15,945 nucleotides of DNA from Gallionella sp. UBA4737 (GCA_002403995.1 DHIV01000006.1:6556-22500); one strand, 5' to 3'; positions 7,801 to 14,267 are shown, counted from the first letter of the stretch. The notes: a model not told the origin generated them from the sequence alone. Numbers and translations are program-made.

Positions 7801-8441
7801 TACAAGGTGCGCTGTGTGTCCACGTCGAAGGTCGCGATGGTCTCGATCTCGTCGTCGAACAGGTCGATGCGGTACGGCAACACGCTGCCCATCGCGAACA
7901 GATCGATAATGCCGCCGCGCACGCAGTATTCGCCGGGCGACAGCACCTGTTGCACATGGTTGTAGCCGGCAAGCGTCATCTGCTCGCGCAGTTTGGCAAT
8001 GTCGAGTTTTTCGCCGCGCTTGAGGAAGAAGGTGAATGCGGCCAGATATTCAAGCGGGGGCAACGGATACAGCGCGGTGGTCACCGGCACCACCAGCACA
8101 TCGCAGGACAAGCTGCGCACATGATGCAGCGTCGCCAGCCGCTCGGAGATCAGGTCCTGATGCGGCGAAAAGTGATCGTAGGGCAGCGTCTCCCAGTCCG
8201 GCAGCAGATGAACGCGCAGATCGGGCGCGAAGAACGGAATCTCCTCCACCAGCCGTTGCGCTTCCTGCGCATTGGCGGCGATCACTGCCAACGGCTGCGC
8301 GAGGGTAACGGCGGAGCCGTTGGGTACCCCGCGGCGTCCCCCTTGCGGGGATTGGGCCGCGTATTGCGCCAGCGCCAGCGCGTCGGACGAACCGATCAAC
8401 CGGGTATAGCGGGGGCGGGAATGGGAGGACGAGAGCAGCAT
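4875..8441 (-). CDS. mfd: Transcription-repair coupling factor Mfd, with two repeat-derived insertions
   Basis: Mfd pushes stalled RNA polymerase off DNA lesions and recruits UvrA, acting as a DNA translocase. At 1188 residues it is somewhat longer than the usual ~1150. Order: N-terminal UvrB-like module (about 1-340), interdomain region, polymerase-interaction domain (about 525-600, VGDPVVHEQHGIARY), translocase lobes (about 635-1000) and the C-terminal TRCF domain. Seen: Walker A GDVGFGKTE (675-683), DEEH (776-779), TATPIPRT (802-809) and LRGRVGR (946-952). Two non-family stretches correspond to repeats in the DNA: residues about 31-49 (SPQGGRRGVPNGSAV...) and about 349-390, a Pro/Ser/Gly/Glu-rich segment. 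Both keep the frame. The start at 8441 is the first ATG after an in-frame TGA and has no strong ribosome site. The upstream gene on this strand encodes a GGDEF protein. Confidence 0.98.
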   Translation of the reverse strand: MLLSSSHSRPRYTRLIGSSDALALAQYAAQSPQGGRRGVPNGSAVTLAQPLAVIAANAQEAQRLVEEIPFFAPDLRVHLLPDWETLPYDHFSPHQDLISERLATLHHVRSLSCDVLVVPVTTALYPLPPLEYLAAFTFFLKRGEKLDIAKLREQMTLAGYNHVQQVLSPGEYCVRGGIIDLFAMGSVLPYRIDLFDDEIETIATFDVDTQRTLYPVPEIRLLPAREFPLDEAGQSRFRESFRERFEGDPSRSHIYKNVSKGNAPAGIEYYLPLFFERTATLFDYLPKNATLCLHHDVNEAIAGFARDAASRYNLLRGDPQRPLLEPKELFLDAEQFFIRVKDFARLDILPSPPPPLPLAGEGSSSPSPANGESVARGAKPWSETEGEGEGTPKNLIPCATQPLPDIAVNRRAEIPTQAFQNFLQAYDGRVLLLADSLGRREIMADYLHEYGLIPAVCQGYAEFLASKEKFLFTVGSLHAGFVLPDEKIAIVTETELYAAQPRSRAARAAKKTNVEGMLRDLSELKVGDPVVHEQHGIARYAGLINLDLGEGENEFLLLEYAGEDKLYVPVAQLHVISRYSGGAPETAPLHKLGTQAWDKAKRRAMQQVRDTAAELLNLYAQRALRKGHAFKLSPHDYEAFAAGFGFEETPDQAAAITAVVNDLQSGKPMDRLICGDVGFGKTEVALRAAFVAAMDGKQVAVLVPTTLLAEQHFQNFSDRFADLPIKIAELSRFRSAKEQTQALKDMADGKLDIIIGTHKLIQKGVKFHNLGLVIIDEEHRFGVQQKERLKALRSEVDVLTLTATPIPRTLAMSLEGLRDFSIIATAPQRRLSIKTFVAQASDGIIREAVLRELKRGGQVYFLHNEVETIANVLEKLERLLPEARIRVAHGQMNERDLEQVMRDFYQQRFNVLLCTTIIETGIDIPTVNTIIMNRADRFGLAQLHQLRGRVGRSHHQAYAYLLVETEALTAQAKKRLEAIQAMEQLGSGFYLAMHDLEIRGAGEVLGESQSGEMQEIGFSLYTDMLNAAITSLRQGKEPDMAHPLGVTTEINLHTPALLPSDYCGDIHQRLVIYKRLANCATLEELDEMHQELIDRFGLLPEPAQVLLDCHRLRILAKPLGISKVDASSEAIQMQFVPNPPIDPMKIITLIQSKRHVKMAGQDKLRIELKYSDLHQRVLAIRNFFNDLK
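7273..7395. repeat. CCCTCTCCC/GGGAGAGGG palindromic element inside mfd
   Basis: A block of about 123 nt starts CCCTCACCCTCTCCC and ends GGGGGAGAGGGT, so its ends are inverted copies. Inside are two hairpins: TCTCCC...GGGAGA (about 7325-7346) and CCCCTCTCCCGC/GCGGGAGAGGGG (about 7357-7382). 123 is divisible by three, and the block is read through as about 41 codons of mfd (residues about 349-390). I know this CCCTCTCCCGC-type repeat as a widespread intergenic element in proteobacteria; its position inside a coding region is the oddity. Confidence 0.8.
8301..8356. repeat. Two-hairpin GGA/GGGTACCC element inside the mfd 5' end
   Basis: Hairpin 1 is ACGGC-GGA-GCCGT (8308-8320). GGGTACCC (8322-8329) follows, and hairpin 2 is CCCCGC (from 8327) with GCGGGG (to 8350). 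It encodes, on the minus strand, a stretch near residues 31-49 that typical Mfd proteins lack. The same layout, GGA-N6-GGGTACCC and a second hairpin, occurs in alr near 15309-15364. Boundaries are approximate. Confidence 0.65.
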
Positions 8442-8479
8442 GAGAAGCGCAACAGGGTGTTTTCAAATCAGGGGCGCGG

Positions 8480-8485
8480 ATTATA
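8480..8485 (-). promoter_or_regulatory. Candidate -10 box of mfd
   Basis: A perfect TATAAT lies on the minus strand about 39 nt upstream of the mfd ATG, in the 62-nt gap after the GGDEF gene. The -35 position (TCTAAA at 8508-8503, 17-nt spacer) is weak and overlaps the stop of the upstream gene. It suggests mfd can be transcribed independently. Confidence 0.45.
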
Positions 8486-8503
8486 CGGGAAGCGCTTGAC
8501 CTT

Positions 8504-9397
8504 TTAGATTCTGCTTGCAGCAGGGTCTTTTCTATCCGGCGGGTAATGCTCAAAGAAAATATTGTTTTTGCCGTTCTTTTTGACCTGGTACATCAGTGCA
8601 TCGGCCAGCCTGACCGCTTCATCAAAATTGGCCGGCGGCAAATCGAACGAGATGACGCCGATGCTGAAGCCGACAGGCCAGTTGTTTTCCTGCATCGCCT
8701 GGGCAAGATTTATTCTGAGCTTGTTGAATACGGCTTGTGCGCCGCTTTCATTGGTTTCGGGCAGCGCGATGGCAAATTCATCGCCGCCCAAACGTCCAGC
8801 CACTTCGGTCCTGCGCACGGATTTAAGCAGTATCTCGCCAACGGTTTGCAGTACCTTGTTACCCTCGCTATGGCCACGCCGGTCATTCACTTGCTTGAAG
8901 TCATCCAGGTCGATGTAGGCAAGGCAAGTCGGCCTGCCATGGCGTGATGCCAATTCGAACATTTTTTCCGCCGTCTCGGCAAACCCCCGTGCATTCATCA
9001 CTCCAGTCAGACTATCCGTTCTGGACAGGTTTTTTTCAATATTGGACTGAGACTTCAACAGGGTAAGAAATTGAGTGGAGATCAAGAATAATCCCAGCCT
9101 CACACTGGTATTCCAGAACGGGATCAATGGATGAACGTATGGGTGTGGGGTGAAGACAGTATCGATCGTGTACCAGATGACAGCGGAAAGCAGCGCGAAA
9201 AAAACGCCCTGGCGGTATGTGCCATACCAGGTCGCCAGCGCAATCGGTATCAGGAAAAATAGCGATGTGGAGATTTCATATCCCACAATGTAGTCCGCTA
9301 TCGAAATGATGACGACCAGCAACAACGCGATTTCCCTTATCTCGTTGGGAGAGCGCTGATTAAGCACTTTATCGATATTGCGAAAATATTTCTTCAT
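8504..9397 (-). CDS. Membrane GGDEF protein, probable diguanylate cyclase
   Basis: This 297-residue protein probably makes c-di-GMP from GTP at the inner membrane. The N-terminal part (about 20-115) is hydrophobic with roughly four membrane segments (ALLLVVIISIADYIVGY, LFFLIPIALATWYGTY, FFALLSAVIWYTIDTVF, VRLGLFLISTQFL), a MASE-like arrangement whose family I cannot name. The GGDEF domain follows at about 125-285: RTDSLTGVMNARGF, metal Asp163 in YIDLDDF, and GGDEF at 204-208. The inhibitory-site position reads RRTE (195-198) instead of RxxD, so classical product inhibition may be weak. The ATG at 9397 has a weak purine-rich site (AAGAAAAG). A longer frame to 9670 exists but would run antisense into ispD and lacks family similarity there. 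The start is divergent from ispD across 87 bp. Confidence 0.92.
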   Translation of the reverse strand: MKKYFRNIDKVLNQRSPNEIREIALLLVVIISIADYIVGYEISTSLFFLIPIALATWYGTYRQGVFFALLSAVIWYTIDTVFTPHPYVHPLIPFWNTSVRLGLFLISTQFLTLLKSQSNIEKNLSRTDSLTGVMNARGFAETAEKMFELASRHGRPTCLAYIDLDDFKQVNDRRGHSEGNKVLQTVGEILLKSVRRTEVAGRLGGDEFAIALPETNESGAQAVFNKLRINLAQAMQENNWPVGFSIGVISFDLPPANFDEAVRLADALMYQVKKNGKNNIFFEHYPPDRKDPAASRI

Positions 9398-9484
9398 GAC
9401 TTTTCTTATGTGCAATAGCCCATTGTAACAAGGGCCGGAACGACGCGTGGCACATGTCTGATATATTCCATTACAATCTCTTCC

Positions 9485-10168
9485 ATGACCGAATTTCACG
9501 CCTTGGTCCCTGCCGCCGGTTTGGGCGCGCGCATGGCCAATACATTGCCCAAACAGTATCTGCCCCTGGCGGGGCAGCCGATGATCGCGCATGCGCTGAA
9601 TACGCTGTGCTCCAGCCCGGATATCTCCACGGTGTTCGTGGTGCTCGCTCCCAAGGACACCCTGTTTCATACCTATGACTGGTCGCGTTTCGGCGATAAG
9701 CTGCAGCCCTTGTTCTGCGGCGGGGAGCGGCGCTCGGATACGGTGCTGAACGGTTTAATGGCCTCCGAGCTGGAGCCGGATGATTGGGTGCTGGTGCACG
9801 ATGCGGCGCGACCCTGTCTGACACAGGCTCATCTGGACAAACTGATCGCAGAATTACGCGACGATGAAGTGGGCGGCATACTCGCCGTGCCGGTGTCCGA
9901 TACGCTGAAACGTGCCGATGCCCACGACCGCATCCTGCGCACCGAGAACCGCGAGCAATTGTGGCAGGCGCAGACGCCGCAGATGTTCCGCGCCGGGCTG
10001 TTGACGCAGGCATTGCAGCAGCCCAGCCGCTTTACGGATGAGGCGTCTGCGGTAGAGGCGCTGGGCTTGCATCCAAAACTGGTGTTGAGCGAACCGACCA
10101 ATTTCAAAGTGACCTATCCGCAGGATTTGCTGCTTGCGGAGTTGTTGCTGACTCGACAGGGGAAATGA
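9485..10168 (+). CDS. ispD: 2-C-methyl-D-erythritol 4-phosphate cytidylyltransferase IspD
   Basis: IspD attaches CMP from CTP to methylerythritol phosphate, the third step of the MEP isoprenoid pathway. The 227-residue length is normal. Seen: the CTP-binding N-terminus [10 protein letters not shown] (residues 8-17) followed by [32 protein letters not shown], the central strand [27 protein letters not shown] and the C-terminal [14 protein letters not shown]. The ATG at 9485 has no obvious Shine-Dalgarno (CTCTTCC precedes it), although the family opening fits this start. The stop TGA at 10166-10168 is immediately followed by ispF, so the two are co-transcribed. The 87-bp gap to the divergent GGDEF gene must hold promoters for both; I could not assign a convincing -35/-10 pair to either. 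Confidence 0.98.
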   Translation: MTEFHALVPAAGLGARMANTLPKQYLPLAGQPMIAHALNTLCSSPDISTVFVVLAPKDTLFHTYDWSRFGDKLQPLFCGGERRSDTVLNGLMASELEPDDWVLVHDAARPCLTQAHLDKLIAELRDDEVGGILAVPVSDTLKRADAHDRILRTENREQLWQAQTPQMFRAGLLTQALQQPSRFTDEASAVEALGLHPKLVLSEPTNFKVTYPQDLLLAELLLTRQGK

Positions 10169-10170
10169 AC

Positions 10171-10650
10171 ATGCGTATAGGCCAAGGTTACGATGTGCAT
10201 CAACTGGTAGCAGGCCGCAAGCTGATCATCGGCGGGGTGGAGATCCCCTATGAAAAAGGTTTGCTCGGCCATTCCGACGCGGACGTGCTGCTGCACGCGA
10301 TCTGCGATGCGCTGCTGGGCGCGGCGGCGCTGGGCGACATCGGGCGGCATTTCGCCGACACCGAAGCCAAATACAAGAACATCGACAGCCGCATCCTGTT
10401 GCGCGAATCGCTGCACCTGGTGCGCGAGCAGGGTTATCGTGTCGGCAATGTGGATGCGACCATCATCGCCCAGGCACCGAAGATGGCGCCGCATATCTTT
10501 CAGATGGCGGAGAACATTGCCGCCGACCTGCGCGTGGAGAAAAGCGCCGTCAACGTGAAGGCGACCACCACCGAAAAACTGGGCCTGACCGGGCGCGGCG
10601 AGGGGATCGCGGCGCAGGCGGTGGTGTTGCTGATTGCCGATGTTGCTTGA
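10171..10650 (+). CDS. ispF: 2-C-methyl-D-erythritol 2,4-cyclodiphosphate synthase IspF
   Basis: IspF cyclises the CDP-methylerythritol phosphate product of the MEP pathway, releasing CMP; the family is a homotrimer with zinc at each interface. The length is 159 residues. Seen: [10 protein letters not shown] with zinc ligands Asp and His in DVH, the [20 protein letters not shown] block with the third zinc-binding His, the [12 protein letters not shown] loop, the [13 protein letters not shown] strand and the [21 protein letters not shown]-terminal signature. Two starts are possible: ATG 10165, overlapping the ispD stop as ATGA, and ATG 10171. The AGGGG ribosome site at 10158-10162 is 8 nt from 10171 but only 2 nt from 10165, so I prefer 10171. 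Next downstream is a REPIN. Confidence 0.98.
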   Translation: MRIGQGYDVHQLVAGRKLIIGGVEIPYEKGLLGHSDADVLLHAICDALLGAAALGDIGRHFADTEAKYKNIDSRILLRESLHLVREQGYRVGNVDATIIAQAPKMAPHIFQMAENIAADLRVEKSAVNVKATTTEKLGLTGRGEGIAAQAVVLLIADVA

Positions 10651-10667
10651 TTTGATGATGTGGTCAC

Positions 10668-10719
10668 GTAGGGCGGGTTCCACCCGCCGATTCAGGCTGT
10701 CGGGCATAGCCCGACCTAC
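10668..10719. repeat. REPIN copy 4, between ispF and tsaB
   Basis: GTAGGGCGGGTTCCACCCGCC is joined by a short linker to GTCGGGC-ATA-GCCCGAC and CTAC (52 nt). It belongs to the same family as the copies beside the RAYT pseudogene, about 9 kb away, but has a different linker (GATTCAGGCT). It fills most of the 75-bp gap and ends 6 nt before the tsaB ATG. Confidence 0.87.
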
Positions 10720-10725
10720 ATTTTG

Positions 10726-11406
10726 ATGCGCATACTCGCGCTGGATACCTCCACCGAATATTGTTCGGTCGCGCTGTGGCAGGATGGCGCGGTCGTGGAA
10801 CATTGCGAACTGGCCGGGCAGAAACATTCCGAAATGTTGATGGGGATGCTGGATGCGCTGTTGAACGAGGCAGGAGTCAAGCTGGCACAAGTCGATGGCA
10901 TCGCGTTTGGCAAAGGGCCGGGTTCGTTCACCGGCGTGCGCATCGCTTGCGGCGCGGCGCAAGGCTTGGCGCTCGGCGCGAATCTGCCTGTGGCCGGCGT
11001 GTGCACGCTGGAAGCGTTGGCAGAAGCCTCCGGCAAATCGCGCGTGATCGCCGCGCTGGATGCGCGCATGGGCGAGGTTTATCATGCGGCGTATGAAAAG
11101 CATGATGATGCCTGGACGACGGTGAGCGATCCGTGTCTGTGCAAACCGGAAGATGCGCCTGCAGTGCCGGGGAAAGACTGGTTCGGCGTTGGCAGCGGCT
11201 TCGCGATGCATGGCAAGGCATTGGAAGAAAGATACGCCGGACAGTTGCTTGGCATGGATGGAAGCATGGTGCCGCAGGCCGCTGCGATAGCCGTACTCGG
11301 CGCAGCGCAATTCGCGCTTGGGCGCGGCGTGGATGCGGCAGAAGCCTTGCCGCTGTACCTGCGCGACAAGGTGGCACTGAAGACTAGCGAAAGAGTGCAG
11401 CGTTGA
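10726..11406 (+). CDS. tsaB: tRNA threonylcarbamoyladenosine biosynthesis protein TsaB
   Basis: TsaB is the non-catalytic partner of TsaD in the TsaBDE complex that makes t6A at position 37 of ANN-decoding tRNAs. The 226-residue protein shows the ASKHA fold opening MRILALDTSTEYCSVALW, the KHSEMLMGMLDALL helix typical of TsaB, GKGPGSFTGVRIACGAAQGLALG, and ALDARMGEVYHAAYE. I chose ATG 10726 from the family start; a TTG directly before it (10723) is also in frame. The upstream sequence is REPIN end plus ATTTTG, with no Shine-Dalgarno-like purines, so initiation may be weak or structure-dependent. Its TGA overlaps the rimI ATG (TGATG), indicating translational coupling; tsaB-rimI adjacency is common in proteobacteria. 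Confidence 0.96.
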   Translation: MRILALDTSTEYCSVALWQDGAVVEHCELAGQKHSEMLMGMLDALLNEAGVKLAQVDGIAFGKGPGSFTGVRIACGAAQGLALGANLPVAGVCTLEALAEASGKSRVIAALDARMGEVYHAAYEKHDDAWTTVSDPCLCKPEDAPAVPGKDWFGVGSGFAMHGKALEERYAGQLLGMDGSMVPQAAAIAVLGAAQFALGRGVDAAEALPLYLRDKVALKTSERVQR

Positions 11407-11882
11407 TGCGTGACATGATGCTGGCCGATGTGGATGCGGTGCTCGCCATCGAGCAGGCGGTGCAAGCTTACCCGTGGACGGGCGCTAATTTCAATGATGC
11501 GCTGAGCCACGGCTATGTGTGTCGCGTGGACGATCAAAACGGCGAAATACGTGGCTATGCTGTGCTGATGCCGGTGCTGGATGAGGCCGAATTGCTGAAC
11601 ATCGGTGTTTCTGCGTTGCAACAACGCAAAGGATTGGGACGCGCGTTGTTGTGTGAAATGCTCGATCTTGCGCGTAAAAAAAATATTCGCCGCGTATTTC
11701 TTGAAGTGCGCGCTTCCAATGCCGCCGCGCTTGCCTTGTATCGGAGTACCGGTTTCGGCGGGATCGGCGTGCGGCGCGGCTATTACCAGAATGCGAACGG
11801 CTGCGAGGATGCCATCACGATGGCGTGCGATACGAAAAACTTTTGTCCGGGCACCCGTTTGACGGGTGAGATAAGTGGATAA
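11406..11882 (+). CDS. rimI: Ribosomal protein S18 alanine N-acetyltransferase RimI
   Basis: RimI is a GNAT enzyme that acetylates the N-terminal alanine of ribosomal protein S18 using acetyl-CoA. It has 158 residues from ATG 11406. Seen: AYPWTGANFNDAL near the N-terminus, the LLNIGVSALQQRKGLGRALL acetyl-CoA loop (R74-G78 region), Glu100 in FLEVRASNAAALALYR as probable catalytic acid/base with Tyr112, and the GVRRGYYQNANGCEDAITM C-terminal block. About 17 residues after EDAITMA are beyond the usual end and are partly encoded by a CACCCGT-TTG-ACGGGTG hairpin. The start overlaps the tsaB stop by one base, and the end overlaps the next gene by 8 nt, so three genes form one operon. Confidence 0.95.
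   Translation: MRDMMLADVDAVLAIEQAVQAYPWTGANFNDALSHGYVCRVDDQNGEIRGYAVLMPVLDEAELLNIGVSALQQRKGLGRALLCEMLDLARKKNIRRVFLEVRASNAAALALYRSTGFGGIGVRRGYYQNANGCEDAITMACDTKNFCPGTRLTGEISG
11852..11868 (+). other. Perfect 7-bp hairpin in the rimI 3' end
   Basis: CACCCGT, a TTG loop and ACGGGTG form a perfect stem, ending 6 nt before the GTG start of the next gene. The GGGTGAG of its 3' arm is also the best Shine-Dalgarno candidate for that gene. In mRNA the hairpin could mask it unless rimI is being translated. Confidence 0.4.
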
Positions 11883-12702
11883 ACGTGAGGCGATGCTTCG
11901 GGAGTTGAATCTGTATCCGCAATGGCTGCGGCGCAATCAGGCTGCACCGATTGCGGCAGAACAGAGCGGGCCGATCACTGAACTGGTTGGAGTGGCTGTT
12001 CCGGCTGCTGTCGTTGCGCCAACACCCCTTGTTCCGCCTTTGGCACGGTCTGTGGTCCTAAGCGAAGAGAATGGGTCAGCCCGAACGGTAAAAAGTAATA
12101 TTCAAACTGGTTTATCTGCCGCTACCCCGGCATCTCAAGCCGATAAACTCGACTGGACAGAACTTAAGCAGCAAGTTCGCGACTGCACCGCCTGCAGGCT
12201 GCGTGCAGGATGCACGCAAACGGTGTTCGGCGTGGGCGACGAGAAAGCCGGCTGGCTGTTCGTTGGCGAAGGGCCGGGGGCGGACGAGGATGCACAGGGT
12301 GAACCGTTCGTGGGACAGGCGGGCAAGCTGCTGGACAACATGCTGATGGCGATCAAGCTGAAGCGCGGCAATAATGTCTATATCGCCAACATCGTCAAGT
12401 GCCGTCCTCCCGGCAACCGCAATCCTGAAGCGGACGAGATCGCGACCTGCCTGCCGTATCTGCAGCGCCAGATCGCACTGATACAACCCAAGCTGATCGT
12501 GGCTTTGGGCAAGGTCGCCTCGAATGCGCTGCTGGGTAAGGACGCAACGCTGGCCAGTCTGCGCGGCAAGCTGCACGACTATCGCGGCATACCGCTGATA
12601 GTCACCTACCATCCGGCATACTTGCTGCGTACACCGTCGGAAAAAGCCAAAGCGTGGCAGGATCTGTGTTTTGCGGTGCGGGCACGAGACGGTGAGGCGT
12701 AG
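11875..12702 (+). CDS. Uracil-DNA glycosylase, family 4 (iron-sulfur type)
   Basis: The enzyme removes uracil from DNA as the first step of base excision repair. The 275-residue product has a variable N-terminal region (1-90, Ala/Pro-rich, probably flexible linker) and a catalytic domain from about 93. Four cysteines match a [4Fe-4S] site: Cys104 and Cys107 ([11 protein letters not shown]), Cys176 ([12 protein letters not shown]) and Cys192 (EIATCLPYL). Motif A is [20 protein letters not shown] (131-150), and the C-terminal motif is HPAYLLR (246-252). The chosen start, GTG 11875, gives [18 protein letters not shown], which fits homologues as I recall them; ATG 11893 is an alternative. It overlaps rimI. 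The 29-nt segment at its stop is duplicated 218 bp downstream. Confidence 0.95.
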   Translation: MDKREAMLRELNLYPQWLRRNQAAPIAAEQSGPITELVGVAVPAAVVAPTPLVPPLARSVVLSEENGSARTVKSNIQTGLSAATPASQADKLDWTELKQQVRDCTACRLRAGCTQTVFGVGDEKAGWLFVGEGPGADEDAQGEPFVGQAGKLLDNMLMAIKLKRGNNVYIANIVKCRPPGNRNPEADEIATCLPYLQRQIALIQPKLIVALGKVASNALLGKDATLASLRGKLHDYRGIPLIVTYHPAYLLRTPSEKAKAWQDLCFAVRARDGEA

Positions 12703-12921
12703 CCTTATGGTGCGGGACAACCAGCGACTTGGCGGGTGTTGTTTGCTCGCCTATAACCAGCCACTTGGTTGCCGATGTTTGGCGACCTAGTGGAATGGCT
12801 AGGAGTTGCATCAGTCGAATGGCTGGTAGTTCCATCAGTGCCCGCTGCGCACCTCCAGCAGAAATCGGCCGACTGTGCGGAAAAGTCAAGGAGGTGCGGG
12901 CGCGACACGGTGAGGCGTAGC
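12675..12921 (+). repeat. Direct repeat of the glycosylase gene 3' end (29 bp, 27 identical)
   Basis: GGTGCGGGCACGAGACGGTG... at 12675-12703, which holds the last codons and TAG, recurs at 12893-12921 with two mismatches. The 189 bp between them carry palindromic repeats. The first copy is coding; the second follows no gene. This suggests a tandem duplication, or an insertion that duplicated its target, at the end of the operon. Confidence 0.75.
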
Positions 12922-13028
12922 TTTTTGATAAAACTGCCAGTCATCGGAGTAACCCGGTAAAGACGCTTGCAAGCCATTGGTTATGACCTTTTACCCGAGT
13001 CATAAAAACTGGATTGACACCGGGTTTT
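12703..13028. other. Repeat-rich gap between convergent glycosylase and lplT genes
   Basis: I see no credible gene in these 326 bases. They hold diverged palindromic elements (12719-12830), two adjacent ~24-nt units with GAATGGCTxGxAGTTxCATCAG (about 12792-12838), an inverted pair CGCACCTCC/GGAGGTGCG (12848-12856, 12890-12898), a TTATGAC/GTCATAA hairpin (12981-13005) and a perfect AACCCGGT/ACCGGGTT pair (12951-12958, 13019-13026). None has the stem plus T-run of a standard terminator. Confidence 0.6.
12754..12801. repeat. Diverged member of the 57-bp TAACCA...ATGGCTA palindrome family
   Basis: TAACCAGCCACTTGGTTGCC (12754-12773), loop GATGTTT, then GGCGACCTAGTGGAATGGCT and A (to 12801). The reverse complement of the unit at 650-698 begins TAACCA, has loop GTAGTTT and ends ATGGCTA. 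Ends, loop and size agree, while stem bases differ in a paired way (GTGG/CCAC here, AGTC/GACT there). Flanking half-elements (ACCAGCGACTTGG at about 12719-12732 and AGTCGAATGGCTGG at about 12814-12826) may be an outer interrupted copy; that part is tentative. Confidence 0.6.
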
Positions 13029-14267
13029 CTACATCTGCCCCTGATCCTGGTCATGCCCATGGCGCCTGTACAGCGCAGCCATGATGCCGGACAGCAGCAT
13101 GCCGAACACCACGATGATGATGTAGATGTTGAGGCTCAGCTTTTCCATCAGCGCGTACAGTCCCAGCATCGCAAAAATGCTCAGGTTCTCGTTGAAGTTC
13201 TGTACTGCGATAGAACTGCCCGATCCCATCAGCAAGTGGCCGCGGTGTTGCAGCAGCGCGTTCATCGGCACGACAAAATAGCCGCCCATCGCACCGATCG
13301 CGATCAACAGCAAGGTTGCCAGCGTGCTGTTGGTGATCGGGATCATCACCAGCACCATCAGCCCCATCGCGATGCCGACTGGCAGCACTTTCACCGAGTT
13401 TTGCAGCTTGACGAATTTCGCCGCCAGCACTGCGCCGATCGCGATGCCGACCGCGACCCAGGCCGTCAATGCCGCTGCGTGAGCCATGTCGTAATTCAAT
13501 GCGATCGCCGCCCAGCTGAGCACCAGCAGGCGCAGCGTGGCGCCGATACCCCAGAACAAAGTGGTGACGGCAAGCGAGACTTGTCCCAGCGGATCTTTCC
13601 ACAACAGCCGGAAGCAGTGCAAAAAATCCCTGGCCAGAAAGATCGGATTGCGGCTGAGCGGCTTGTGGTCGATCGCCACGCGCGGGATATAGAGATTGAA
13701 CCAGGCAGCGAGGATGTAAATTCCGGCGATGACGGCGATCGCCAGTTCCGGCGGGGTGTCGATGCCGGTGTCGATCAACGGCACGTCCCACCACTTCAGC
13801 ATGGGCTCGGCGATGGCCGGACTGATCAATATGCCGCCGAGGACCGCGCCCAGAACAATGGCAAGCACCGTCAGGCCTTCCATCCAGCTGTTCGCCAGCA
13901 CCAATTGTTCCGCGGGCAGATATTCGGTAAGGATGCCATATTTGGCGGGCGAATACGTCGCCGCACCCAGGCCGACCAAGCCATAGGCGAGCAACGGATC
14001 GACCCCGAACAGCATCGCGATGCAGCCCAGGATCTTGATGTTGTTGCTGATGAACATCACGCGCCCCTTGGGCAGCGAGTCGGCGAATGCCCCGACGAAA
14101 GGGGCCAGAATGATGTAAGAGAAGATGAAGGCTTCCTGCAATACCGGTGTGTACCAGCTGGGCGCCTGCAGGGATTGCAACAGTGCAATGGCGGCAAACA
14201 GCAGCGCATTGTCCGCGAGCGCGGAAAAGAACTGCGCCGCGAGGATGGTATAAAAACCGCGATTCAT
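13029..14267 (-). CDS. lplT: Lysophospholipid transporter LplT (MFS family)
   Basis: LplT flips lysophospholipids across the inner membrane for re-acylation on the cytoplasmic side. The 412-residue protein is hydrophobic throughout, consistent with about 12 membrane helices. Seen: the N-terminal FYTILAAQFFSALADNALLFAA helix with the family's ADNA motif, the MFS loop GAFADSLPKGRVM (59-71), YSPAKYGILTEYLP (105-118), NSWMEGLTVLAIVLG, and the long cytoplasmic linker near residues 200-220. In many bacteria the acyltransferase/acyl-ACP synthetase Aas is fused or adjacent; none is visible here. Upstream, a 36-codon ORF repeats the first ~15 codons and its TGA overlaps this ATG. The C-terminus is charged and His/Gln-rich (RRHGHDQDQGQM). 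The substrate assignment is from family resemblance. Confidence 0.92.
   Translation of the reverse strand: MNRGFYTILAAQFFSALADNALLFAAIALLQSLQAPSWYTPVLQEAFIFSYIILAPFVGAFADSLPKGRVMFISNNIKILGCIAMLFGVDPLLAYGLVGLGAATYSPAKYGILTEYLPAEQLVLANSWMEGLTVLAIVLGAVLGGILISPAIAEPMLKWWDVPLIDTGIDTPPELAIAVIAGIYILAAWFNLYIPRVAIDHKPLSRNPIFLARDFLHCFRLLWKDPLGQVSLAVTTLFWGIGATLRLLVLSWAAIALNYDMAHAAALTAWVAVGIAIGAVLAAKFVKLQNSVKVLPVGIAMGLMVLVMIPITNSTLATLLLIAIGAMGGYFVVPMNALLQHRGHLLMGSGSSIAVQNFNENLSIFAMLGLYALMEKLSLNIYIIIVVFGMLLSGIMAALYRRHGHDQDQGQM

Noticed and set aside
9450..9465. Sigma-54 promoter (TGGCAC) before ispD
   Set aside because: TGGCAC is present but the required GC of the -12 element is absent at the proper distance.
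9398..9670. N-terminal extension of the GGDEF protein from 9670
   Set aside because: It would run antisense through the first 186 bases of ispD and has no membrane or family features; ATG 9397 fits.
10114..11310. 398-codon minus-strand frame
   Set aside because: It is antisense across ispF, the REPIN and tsaB, all clearly real on the plus strand.
12729..12920. Small ORF of 63 codons after the glycosylase gene
   Set aside because: It consists of palindromic repeats and the duplicated gene end; no ribosome site or family features.
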